Assembly: GCA_037127255.1 (NCBI GenBank)
Contig: JBANSL010000004.1
Span: forward strand, 24,497,967-24,561,966
From: Persicaria tinctoria
Taxonomy: Eukaryota; Streptophyta; Magnoliopsida; Caryophyllales; Polygonaceae
DNA length: 64,000 nt
Direction of reading: 5' to 3'
Shown piece after piece: positions 45,259 to 58,000 of this stretch (its first letter is position 1; each line of letters opens with the position of its first letter). Below the pieces are notes generated by a model. The model had not been told where the DNA came from. It saw only the letters and a list, made by a program, of their open reading frames with translations, and did no database searches. A program made the position numbers and the translations under genes.

Positions 45259-46644
45259 TGATGAAGGATTTTCAGTCGCTTTAAATCCTATCAAATAAAT
45301 CCGACTAGCCTAACTAATGTAGTTTGGCAAGTACGGGTCGATCCCACAGAGAGTCTATGATTCGTATGTAAGTCAGAGTGCGTCAACAAGAACAAGAAAT
45401 AAAGGGGGGAATTTTGATGGTTTGAACTAACTAACTAAGAAACAATAGTAAACAAAACAATAAAGTAAAACAGATTAAGTGAATAAATATGAGAGAATAG
45501 CTCAGGTCAATCAATCTCAGCAATCAGGTTTGTTCATTGATATCGAAAAGATAACTTCCTCTTGAATACTTTGTTGTGGAAAGACTAGGTCTTTTGAATC
45601 CAATTCCTTTTCGAAACCAGTTAACAGGACAACCAGACCCTGAAAACCCTAATTATCGAACAATCCTGAAACTATCAAGATTCAATTCAATAATTGATGA
45701 AGAATAAAGGAAATCAACAAAGACAATCGACGCGCACAACCAGTTATTGCATCAATTGCAAATCAATTCTTTATACAAATCCCTAAATCAACCAGTTTCA
45801 TAGATTTATACTTCGCTACTAAAAAATATAGATAATTCAACCAGAAATTACCTATATCTAGCTATAAATTATCATGAAAAGGCATCAGTTGATCAGACTA
45901 ACGGAAATTCACGAAAACCCTAAACAATCAGCGTAAAGAATTGATAATATTCAAAGATGAGTATTAAGAACAAAAATTTCACAATGAAAAAGAAAACCTG
46001 AAACTTCGATTAATTTCCCCGAGCAAAGAGGATTAGTTGTTCATAATCGAAAAATCACAAAGTTCTCCAACTTGCTATGTCCGAATTCTGTTCGATGGGA
46101 AAAACAAAACAAAAAGCCCCCCTTGTCCATCACAGAACCACCGTTTTATTTTCCTCCTAATTGAAATTAATCATAAAATAAAAATAAAACATTTCATTAA
46201 TGAATCAAAGTAACAACTCTGTCTCGCACTCGGCATAAAACTCGGGCATGCCAACTAAATAAATCGGCCGAGTTTCCTCTTGCTCCACCCGAGTTCCTTT
46301 CAGCAGCCATCTTGACGTCCCAATTTCGCTGTTTTCAAGGTCGAATTTGGAAAAGTCGTAAACACAAAAGTTGTAGGTCTTCGAATCCTCTTTCCAACAA
46401 GTATAAGTACGCCCCGATCCGATAACTACAGCCTTCGAACGACTCGTTTTAGTGCAGCGTCGCCAATCTGGATAGCTCCAATCCTTTACATGCTTTAGTT
46501 CTATCCTTTACATGTTTTAGTGCAGCGTAGATTCCGACTCTAATTGAAACATAATGAAAACATGAAAACTACTCTAACATGCATATTACCCTACCTAAAC
46601 ACATCTAAATGCTTATATTAACACTATCTAAATGTGCATGATCA
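45259..46644. repeat. Solo LTR, 1.39 kb, inserted at the copia LTR/PBS junction
   Basis: Starts TGATGAAGG and ends CATGATCA, so the termini are TGAT...ATCA. The flanks are CCATG (45254..45258) and CCCGG (46645..46649), which agree at only three of five bases, so the target duplication is weak or mutated. Near 45335 is 'gtacgggtcgatcccacaga', a motif common in plant gypsy (Athila/Tat-like) LTRs and comparable to one in the LTR at 645..2884. No coding sequence. Confidence 0.6.
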
Positions 46645-46648
46645 CCCG

Positions 46649-46879
46649 GCAAAGAAACCAAAACCGAGCTCAAGAGAGCTTGATCTTAGTTCATCAATGG
46701 AGGTTTTGGAAATGATTGTTACAGAGTTTGTTGGAAGGAATCTTGATTCAATTGAATTGAGTGAATACAATGTACAATTGATGCCTTATGTTTATACACG
46801 AGAGATGAGAGAAGACCAATTGTAAAAGTACCGAATTGCCCTTCCAATTACATCATGTATTCACATTTCATATATCTCC
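46649..46879 (-). repeat. 5' LTR of the copia element
   Basis: About 230 bp aligning with the 3' LTR at 29631..29858 at roughly 95% by eye. Its inner TG is separated from it by the solo LTR at 45259..46644. Confidence 0.8.
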
Positions 46880-47560
46880 TTATGATTCATAAAAAACATG
46901 GTGAAGTATATGACACAATAGGAATAAGTTAATAAAAACAACGTCATCACATTCAATATCAACTCTAGATAATTCAAGATCAACTCTTTAGTGGTAAAAT
47001 TAAATGGATAAAACCCTAGATGGGATTTATGAAATTAATTTCAATGGATCCACGCTATCAATAAGGGAGAGCACAAAGCAATCATCGCTACAACAATCAC
47101 CGGTATCCAAACCACAAGAGCGAAATCAAGAATCTACAACCATAATTATTGATCTGAAGAAACAAGGATTTGATTTTTTAGACAATTTTAATTCTAAATT
47201 TCTGTAATTGTAATTTTAGATAATTTTTTTTACTAACAACCCTTTGTGTAGGGTCATCCAAGTCATTGTTGATGGCTTTAAGATCGCTTGGTCGATCTAC
47301 TTCTTGCCCACTATCAAAAAATAAAATAAAATAAGGGAGAGCACAATCGGACTTATTATCTAATATGAACAAGGAAAAAGTGTGATGATTGTATAGGAAA
47401 AATATGGTAAGTAAATTGTGGACATAGCAAAAGCTCTAGCTGCACTCAAAATTTTCTTAATAGCAAAAGCTTTAGACCAAACACACCGGAGCGGCAAACA
47501 TGTGTTCTTGAGTGACAAATGTACTAAAGTTTTTTTTTTAAAAATGAAAAGTTGACGAGC
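46880..47560 (+). mobile_element. L1-type LINE fragment, right part
   Basis: 46901..46960 ('catggtgaagtatatgacac...') is a second, diverged copy of 29556..29620 to the left of the copia element. After it comes an RNase H start, DKTLDGIYEINFNGSTLS (about 47007..47060), and weak matches to about 47520 (KALDQTHRSGKHVFLSDKC). It is the same class of element as at 28960..29625. The duplicated 65-bp stretch shows that the two sides are not related by a simple target duplication. Confidence 0.55.
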
Positions 47561-49092
47561 CGCACTATGAAGCCCTTATATGAGCGGCAATGTGAAGAAC
47601 AAAGTGGCAGCTCCAATATAGGTTTCAAATGCCACTGCACAATATTTAAGATGAATTAGTAATTTTAAAGCTTGTTTTTTTAATGTTTAACGTCACTTAT
47701 ATATAAAAATATATATATTTGAATAGGGTATAATTTTATCTACCAATAGACACCCATATTGCATATATTTGAGTTAAAAAAGAAATAAAATACTATATGT
47801 GTAATTAATTGTGATTATATATATTTTTAATTTTTTTAATTGCGATTATATTTAAATACTCCGTAATATACACAATCACCTTTAAAATAATTACGCTTAA
47901 ATTCCATCGATAGCTTTTGTTTATCCTTTGAATAAGCGTTTTGTTTTTGTTGTGTGCTCATTTTAATTTTATACTTGAATTATTGCGATTAGATTATGTA
48001 ATTTTTTTTTTGTAACGTGGATTATTTTTCTTATTATTTACATAATTGTTGGAAAATAATATTTCAATAATATTTAAATAATAATAATAATAATAATTAT
48101 TGTATTATGAAGTATTTATTAAAAATCAAAATGATTAAAAAGTAGGTAAAGAGCTCGGAAGTGAAAAGCACGGATGTGGGTGGGATTGTTGAAAAGGTAA
48201 AGGGGTGTTCTTATGCTGATGTGGCAGAGAAAAAGTAAGTTAAGGGAAGAGTAGATGTGTTCTCGGGTGTGTATGACCTTAGGTTCTAACAGAATTGAAA
48301 TCGAAGGTGGCACTTTTATTGTCATTAATGTCTTAAAAGGACTATGGAATTGTCCATATGAAATTAAAACTATGAAAACTATCATTTCATATTCCATCGT
48401 CTGCATGACATCATTCACAACCGATAACATTAGCTAGATATTCTACGAAGTCAATTTGATGCTCGATAAGGTTGCACACCTTAATCACTACGTTAATGGG
48501 ATACAAATCAAGAACCACCTAGGTCTTTTAACCCTGAATCCCTGATCCAACAAAATGTACTCGGGAAGTATAGGCCTCGATCTTAACTGCCTAGCTGAAA
48601 CTTTTCCTTATCAAACACTTCTTCCCCCGTTCATATACTCTTTCATCCACAACTATTGTGCGTTAAGACATTGCTCATCCACCCGACCGACCGTGACCCT
48701 CTGCCTAGCGGGAGGTTGTCTTATTTGAACCCAATATTCAAGCCTAAGATGGCCCCGTCATTTGAGCTATGAACTACATTAGGGGTATAACTTAAAACAG
48801 CCCCTCTCATAACTAATCCAAGCTCTAATATTTACCTACCTGGATCTAATTTACAAGCTTATATATACATAGGAAAGGGCAGAAAAGTTAGATTCAGCGT
48901 GATTAGTTGATGGTTCTAATATCCAAATAGCGCAAGTGAACAAGTTAGATACACGATTGTAGATGGATTAAACCGGTGCGCTCGATCCAATCCAACTCCA
49001 AGAGCAGTAACAGGAACTGTACCCCTAATGTGGAGCCTTGCAGTAGATACAAAGCGGACTATTCTTTCGCTTTTTACTAAGGAATTGTACCC
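47561..49092. other. Intergenic sequence downstream of MORC
   Basis: AT-rich to about 48110, with an (ATA)n run at 48075..48100. 48120..49090 has higher complexity but no recognisable protein. On the minus strand it includes the MORC 3' UTR. Confidence 0.4.
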
Positions 49093-52000
49093 CTAATACG
49101 GACCCTTCCCCACTGGGTGGAACAATAACTTTTGCTTCTTTCGGGTCTCAATGTATGCTGCCATTTGCTCATTTCTCCTTTTGTTCTCCTCCAACTCCTT
49201 TTTTAACTTGGTTACCTGCTTGAATCCAGAACAGATGTGAGAATATGGGATAAAAGAAGAATAGAGAAATGGGCTAAAATCCGAGAGAAGATCCGACTAA
49301 CCGTTTGTCTCAACTCCTTCTCCTGCTGTGCATATTCCTCGCACCTGCATCAAGGAACGATGAACAAAGAGTGTAAAACTAAAGCAGGTTTTGCCATTGC
49401 AGGTCTTTATAATTAATTCCTTTCCTTAAAAGCATTGGGTTGGCTTACTCAGAGCAGTATGATCATGACTCTCTTTTTTCCATGAAATAGAATGTTTTCT
49501 AACCACAGAACTCAGGCAAGTAAAAAGAAAAATCATACGAATAGAAAGAACGACCCTTGAGCACGTTAAAATTTGCCAAAAGAACCATGAAATTCTCGAG
49601 CAGCGGCTGATTTGACCTTTATCCCCATACTCAATTCAAGTACAAGTTACAAATATATAGCACCCAAAAACAACAAAAATTAGAACTAGTATCACCCTCC
49701 CATTTGCAGACTTTTCAGTCACATTGTCAGAATTCCTAACAAGCATGCATGATAACAGGATTCAAAAATCAAAGGTTTACCTCATAAATAATTGAATGTT
49801 CTCATCACACATGTTGTCAACTGATGCAGCGTTTGAAACATGCAGAGGAGATACTTGAGAAGGATCCTGGCATAATTGCAACACGGTAAGAAAATATGAT
49901 ACAACTAGTAGCTACCAACGAAAATCATCAAAAATCTATCAGCTAAAATTGGAAAGAACTTGGTACAACATTGCTAGCAGTAGACTTTCAAACATGAACA
50001 ATAAGCCACCAATTATCCAATCCACGTGCTATTATCAACATTATCAAGAGATGTCATCATGACCACTTATAAAGCTTTCACAACATTCAAAACCTACACA
50101 TGCCAATCAACATCTGATACTCACACCACAACTGTAAGTGAATTTCAATTACTCTTTAAGCACGTTCAAATGGTTTATTACGTAAACACCTAATCTGTTT
50201 ACACATGTGGAACTACTCACAGCAGCAAACTGTGTCATTGGCTGGGTCGTAGGTACATTCCTCATGTCAGCACTGCTCCCACTTTGTGTAACTGCAGTTC
50301 TTGGATGCTCCCACATCATACCTGAAAAATCTAATAGGTTAGTGCATAATACTAGATGGAAGGATACAAGCATGCAGGGCAGAACGGAGTATGTGACTGA
50401 CTTTGCATCCTACCTGGAGGTATAGAAGGAGACTGGGGATTGCGGATACCATTAGCACGAAATTCTATTAAATGGCAGCTGCTTTTCCTGTGGAAACGAA
50501 AATAAGACTTGGTGAATTATGCTTTAACAGGAACAGGAAAAGGATGGAAATTGAAGTTTGATTCACAAGACATCACGTCTAGATCCTTTTCACAAAGGAC
50601 AAGTGATGTCAGCATATTATAATCTGATGGTTTAAGATTTAAATTCTTATTTCCGATAGAAAGAGTGATACTCTATGCATCGCATGGTGGAAACGGAGTA
50701 AAAAAACAAACTATGTCTGACAAGTCGTTTATTATATGATGCTTGATGCATGACACCTCCCTTTGTTTAATCTTTTCAAATTTTTTTTTATCATTTATGC
50801 ATCAGCAATAACTATGAAATAAATAAATAAAATGTCAAAGGATTATACCAGTATTCATTAACCATTTGCTTCAGTCTTGTTTCTAAGCGAAGGAAGACTG
50901 ATGATCTCTCAAAATCCTGCTTATCATGTGCTGGCTGTATAAAGTTTGCTTCAAGCAGTCCTGTGATACATAAGAATTCAATTTATCTATAAAAATAGAT
51001 TTACTGCAAGAAACTACAAGCAGAATCTTTCAGGAAGCATACCAACAACACCATTTCCCTTGGAAGAACCATCAGCGTTGACTTTCCAGAAAGGCTAAAA
51101 CCATGTACAAAGTGTACGTTAAAGATGTGAACTGAGCCCATGCATATTTAAAGGCTAGAACAGCGGAAGAGAATAGGGATTGAAGGAAAATATGAAGAAA
51201 TGAATCCACAGTAAGGATAGAGTCCAATTTCCACTTGTGAAAGAAAATCTTTGACTAGTGTAGAAAGCTTCTCATTTCACATTTTGCTCATCTATACTAA
51301 CAAGCTGGCCGGAGTATAAAACTTTAATGAACTATGACCTATTCTAGACCCATTATGGGATATAAATAAAAAATATATGATTCATCCTACCTAGTATATA
51401 TCTCCGAGCAGTGTTTAAAATAGTGTTGCCATAGCGTGTTATAGCAACCTCTGATGCGCCTGCCTTGACCAATGCGCCTCTAAAGTGGAAAGGCAGCCAT
51501 AGGCGTAAGGCGCGCTATTCACTGCTTTTCTTTTTTTTTATGTAAAATTCTAATTTCATTGATTTATGAAGATCAATAACCTTCCATTTTATTTTAACTA
51601 TAAGATCTTTTCATATTTTTTTAGTTTTGGAAAATATATTTAAACAAAATTGAAGATTTTATTTTCTATATTTCATTGTTTATCCTTTACCTTTTTTAAT
51701 AAATCTGTTCAGCCCTCCTATATTCCTCCTACACATTTGATTCCACCCTTCTTCACCCACACCTACCATTGTAGGTCTCTCCAGTTTCTATCCTTCTCCC
51801 TTTTTGGAGTTGCATGAAGATTTACTTGGGGGCAGATTGCCAGTGCTTCCGGTGTGAACGAACGTAGATTTAATCTACGATCAAGAAAAGGTCGAAAGTA
51901 GGGCAAGGTGTAACAAGTAGTAGTAGCTCACATACTCAGCATCTGAGATCACAAGAAGAAGAGGATGACGAAGGATACAAGTCTGTCGATGAACGTGATG

Positions 52001-55000
52001 GGGCTTCGTTCCTTGTCTCGACATTGAGGAAGAAGAGGACACAGAAGACCTTGATGATTTCGTTTGACCCACTTCCTAACCATCCACCAGTCCACCCCAT
52101 TCCACTCGAATTCTTCTTCTCTTTAATCTCCTATGTTTTAGACTTGTATTTAGTATCTATGATGCTTTAGGCTTGATTTTATTATAATATTAGGTTTTCA
52201 ATTTGTTTATATTTTATCATGAAAATATTTATACTATTAAACTTGAAAGTAACAAAAGTTTAAAGTATTTTTTCCATATTTATGGAAAGGCGGTCGCCTT
52301 TGCCTCTAGCTATTTCAGACACTATCTCTGAGGAAATATAAAGACATAATAAAAATGCAATTGTATCTCTCTATGGATAATAGTAATTGGTTGACCATTA
52401 AGGAATACCCGTATAAGGCGGTTCTTGTGATAGACGTTGAAGCCACTAACTGCAAGCTTAGGAGCTTCTTTTACAAACCCAATAGTTGTTGTCACTGAAA
52501 CCTATAAATTAAAGATATGCATATAATTAGAAACATCTTGCACAAAGAAGAAGAAGAATAGAACTCAATGCAGACAGCTAGCAGAGGATCAACATAGCCC
52601 ATCCCATTTAGCAGGAGGGAACTCTGAGATGATTCCACAACCAGGATTGAAATACAAGTAATGTGACAGTTTTTATCAAGAGCTTGTTCAGAAGTCAACT
52701 CTTACCCCTAATACAACTGATATTTTCCAAATCTATGGGGAAGGGAGGGTGATCCCCAATTGTAGAATTTATAGAGTCAACAGACATTATAAAATATACC
52801 AAAAAGCAGTATGGCCTTGCAGTTAATCCTCTCTCCGCAAGGGATGAACATGAAATAGAGGCCAACGGGCTGGCTGCAGGGTCAACACAGAGAAGGGATG
52901 CCCCTTTATCATCAACAGTAACTTACCTCTCGAGAGGACAAAGCCAGTTGTGGCTTGTAGGTCAAAGTCTGTTTATGAATCAGATCATCAGCAATGTTAA
53001 ATTGTTTGACAGGTTTTCCCCTCAATATAATCTGAAAGTTCTTGAATGGCCTCAAGTACAATATGGAAGCATAAGCCTGCACAGAATATAAAGATCAACT
53101 CATTCTCTAAGTTATAACCATTAAAAATGAGAAGAAATACATATCCACTCAACTCAGAACAGTGTTGAAAGTAACTATATAGATGCAATAAAGGAAGTAG
53201 AAAAGTTCAAGGATAGTCACCCACTCACCCTCAATGAAAAGCGGATTCGATATGAGATGTGAGATCGCAGTTGCTCTGTCTGTTTGGTTATTTTTAACAA
53301 GTTTCCACAACTGGCTTCATCTCTCAATCTTATGTCCTACATCGTAAAGCAATTGGAATACCAAGACTAATGATTAATCCAAGAATTAGACCACCATCAT
53401 TAAAAATTACGATGTTACAAATGCAACATCGTAATTGTTGTAACATCGTAATTGCAAAACACAAGTTTCCATGTTCCTTGATTTTACGAAATTGCAAAGT
53501 AACAGCAGCAGTAGTTGGGTATAAACAAACTTCTGGTAAATAACATGAACAGAGCAACATACCTCATCATCATCGTCAAAACTCAGTTCATAAATTCCTT
53601 CATCATTCAGCCAAAGGTTGAATATTATTATTTTTGTTCCATGGGAGCCAATGTCATCAAACTGGTCATACCCAAAACATTATGTGAGATAAAATAAATC
53701 TTACAAAAAACAACAAAAAATAGCAATTTCATTTCACATCAACTCATCCACTTGATCTATTTCCTTATAAGAAAACTGGATGTCATGTCTGACACAGGAA
53801 CCAATAACAATTCAAATCAGGACAAGGCACCTTAAATCCTGGTAAATGGCTTTTCATCTCCTTCAAATTTACCCATTGAACAAAAACCGATGGAAGATTT
53901 CAGATGTACATCAAAGATGACGCTTAAACTGCTGTCCATTTAATGTCTTCGTGTATTCCACAGAAATATTCCAAGAAACTTCACCAATGTTAACATACTG
54001 TCTATGCTCATTTTCTAGCAGAAGAAACCAAAATTCACAGGTTCAAGATAGCATACACCCACAAATGAAACAAAAACTTAAAAAAAAAAAAAAATTGGCA
54101 ACACCAGAAACACCATAACATAACACAAGGAACATTGATTTGAAATAATATTTTGAAAAAAACAACAACAAACTAAGCAGCTTAAAGAAATTTAGCAATC
54201 AAGAAGTCTTTATATGAAACCAGATTATAAGCAAGCCATTTATTCCCAAATCCCAAAAATAACGCAGTATAAGATGAAAAACCCTCAAACATACATTTAA
54301 TCCTCTTGACATAACATTTTATACACATTTCCAAACTCAGTTTGATCTAAGTTTTATCCCAAACCAAATCAAATCAAATCTTATCCTTTGATTTTAAACA
54401 AGTTTAGAGTTTAATTTTAACTAGTGTAGGCCCTGTTTCATATACACAAGATTTTTCTAAAATATTATGATGATATTAAAAACATATGCATTGAACTTAA
54501 AAAGGGAAATTCCGTGTGGTGCCTACGAACTTTTACAAATTCCACATAATATACAAAGTTTTGAAAAATTCCGCGTAGTGCCCACGAAGTTTTGTAAAAA
54601 GTCCACATGGTGCCCACGAGGTTTTTCAAAAGTTTATGTGATGACAATAATGGGTTTTAATATTGAAAAATTGAGATTAAAAATTATGTTATTGTACATT
54701 ATAATTTGGAAAAACACTCTACAAGATTGGGTATTGTTTTAAATCTTTTTTTAGAACTAGTTTTTTATATAAATTTTCTTAGAGATAAACGAACCAATTT
54801 TTTTTCTCAAAAATCTTATGTCTTTAATTTTTATTTGTTCTCAATATTTAGTTTTTATTTATAAGGAAATAAGAGGAAAAAAAAAAAGAACTACGGAGTA
54901 TTACCCATTCACCATTGAAAAAAATTGATACAACAACCACCCAGTAAATCCCGCGATTAAGCGTGGTCTGGGGGACGCAATAATACCCTGATCAGGTCGA

Positions 55001-58000
55001 GAGAGTGTTTCCGAAAGACCCATAACAACACAGAGCAAGGACCACAAGGCTACTGAAAGTATAAGGACGGTAAAGAATCTAAAAAGGAGGCCAAGACAAA
55101 AGGACACAGCAACATAGCCTCAAATACTAGACATCGGCAGCCCGTATACACCTCCTCCACTAGTCCCTATCTAAAGCCACATCTTCTGAAGGATTCAGAA
55201 GATGAAGGTCACGACGGATGACCTCCATCCAGCTCTTCTTAGATCTACCTCTCCCCCTGCGGCTGACTCCAAGATCCAAGTTCTCACATCTACGAACTCG
55301 AGCCGATAAAGGTCTCTTACGAACGTGTCCAAACCAACGCAGTTTGGACTCCCTCAGTTTGTCCACAATGCACGCAACGCCTACCTTGCTCCTAATGTCA
55401 ACATTTCTCATTCTGTCTAGTCTCGTAAGCCCACTCATCCAACGTAACATTCTCATCTGAGCTACTACCACCTTCTATTCTTGGGCTTTCGAAATAGGCT
55501 TTCGTAATAGGCCAACACTTAGAGGCAGACAAAAGAGTTGGCCTAACAACCACCATATAGAACTTCCCTTTCAGTTGGGATGTTCTTGTCACATAGCACC
55601 GCCGACACTCTTCTCAAGTTAGCCACCCCACCTGAATTCGATGTTCTATATCCCTATCAATACTTCCATCGCTTTGAACGAATGATCCTAAGTATTTAAA
55701 GTACTCTTTCCTAGGTACGAGAATATCCCCCAAATAAACATCAGCCTCCGGGTCTCTGCGCTCTCCAAAACGGAACTCAACATTTTCAGTCTTTAGTTCT
55801 CCTCAACTTGAAACCTTGAGACTCCAGGACCTCTCTCCATTTTACAAGATTGATACAAAATTTTAAAATTACAAGAAGATATACACTTATACCCATTAAT
55901 CTAACTTTCATATGAAACAATTTTTCGGTGAATTTTTTGACGTAGTCACCGGGGTTGAAGAATTTAATAACGTGATGTGACATCATAAATTCTCAAAATT
56001 CAATTTTTTGTAAAAACTAAATTTAATTTTATAAATCGTATTTTAGAGCAAATTATTTACTTATCAAATTTTATAAAAATTAAGAACATGGTGCCATACT
56101 ATTTTCCTATTTTTAATACTCGATTAAAATGTGAAACTTTTAATTGTGTATTACAAATTATCTCATATGAAATTTGGTTTAATGTGAAAAAGTGTACGTG
56201 TATATCTTCTTTTTAAATTTTCTATTAATATTGGTTCATTGTAAATGGGTAATATTACTACCTAGTTCTTATAATTTTTTCCTCATTTCCTTATAAATAA
56301 AATCTAAATATTAAGAACAAATAAAAAATAAATACGTAAGATTTTTGAGAAAAATTTTTGGTTAAGGTAAGAAAATGTATATAAAAAATTAGTTTTTAAA
56401 AAGATTCAAACTAATACACAATCTTGTTCAGTGTTTTCCAAATTATAATGTACAATAATATCATTTTTAATCTCAATTTTTCAATATTAAAACCTATTAT
56501 TATTATCACATAAACTTTTGAAAAACCCTGTGGGCACCATGTGGACTTTTACAAAACTTCGTAGGCACCACGAAGAATTTTTCAAAACTTTGTATACCAC
56601 GCGGAATTTGTTAAATTTTGTGGGCACTACATGGAATTTCCCAAAAAAAAAAAAATAGTCACAATAATAATTGAAGAAAGAATGAAATACACATGCAGTC
56701 ATTTTTGCATGCATAATGCCATATTGTATAGCGAAATCATTCTAATAGACTGATTTTTAATAATACTATGTTATACTGCCAATAATAAAGGACAAGCTTG
56801 TTACAACAAATTTTATTAATTCTTTTACTCTATTATTTCATGCTTAACTGTTAGGGCACAATGCCTGTAATTGTACTATAACTTGTTAGTATTTTTCTCA
56901 AATGTTAATATACATGTACGTACACACACACACACATAATATAGTCTCTCACATTTCATGACATTTTAGTTCATTGTGCTTGTATTAAAATATGTCATTT
57001 TAGCCTTTTGAATCCTCAATGATTATCGTAAGTTCCAATTTTACACAATTTACATTATCAAGGAAACCCCAACTCTTCTCATCCTCTATCCCCACTCAAC
57101 AATTCAAACCTTTTTTACAAATCAATTATCATTAAAAAAAAGAGTAAATTACACATAACCATCCATAAATTAGGCTAGTTTTCACATAACCACCCATAAA
57201 TTAGATTTATTTTCAAATGGCCGCCCGTCCATTAAACCTCAATTTGTTTTGTTTGAAAAGCTTAAAATACCCCTAATTCAAACTTTTTTAAATGTAAAGC
57301 AATTGTATATATTTTACTTTAATTTGACATTTCACCTTGAAAAACGTAAGGAAATTAAGCATTGTAAAAATATATAAATGTCTAGATTTGCAATGTTGAA
57401 TAAGATGTGAATAAGCTCTAAGATAAATCCAGATTAACATAAAGGATGTTTAACTGAGGTCTTCCTCAATTGTTGCTTAAAAGGGAGGCTCGATTTTTAT
57501 AAAAATGATTTTTCTTTTATACCCATATATGAGAAGGAATATTACAAAAATAATTTTAAAAAACCCTTAAATCCTTGCATAGCACGGGAAATAGACTAGT
57601 ATAAAATTATTATAAAAAATTTATTAAAAAATAAATATTTTATATAGTTTTTAGCATCTTAAAAAAACGTGCGTAAATAGTAAACGACATGTGGGGGCAT
57701 TTTCATCTTTACATAGTTTTTAACATCTTAAAAAAACGTGCGTAAATAGACTAGTATAAAATTATATAGTTTTTAGCATCTTAAAAAAACGTGCGGAAAT
57801 AGACTAGTACAAATGGAGTACTTAAAAAACCCCTAAATTATTACTTTTAAAAAACTAAAATATGGGGGCATTTTCATCTTTACAAATAAAACCAATGGAC
57901 ATTTAACAAATGGGTGGTCTTTTGAAAACATACCAAATTTATGGGTGGTTTTCTGTAATTTATAATTTTATGGGTGGTTATGTGAAAGTGAAACCAACAT

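Larger units (their letters stand above)
29631..46879 (-). mobile_element. Ty1/copia retrotransposon, decayed and interrupted by nested insertions
   Basis: In minus-strand order: 5' LTR (46649..46879), PBS (45245..45256), gag (45202..44266), protease region (to 43671), GAG-pre-integrase (38642..38393), integrase (about 38390..37765), start of RT (37373..36958), end of RT plus RNase H (30562..29870), polypurine tract and 3' LTR (29631..29858). Insertions interrupt it at 45258 (solo LTR), 38642/43668 (CACTA) and 30563/36953 (long solo LTR with another inside). Without these it would be roughly 4.5 kb. The RT catalytic core is also deleted, and stops occur in gag. The two LTRs differ at roughly 5% by eye. 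The flanks are L1 sequence on both sides. Confidence 0.85.
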
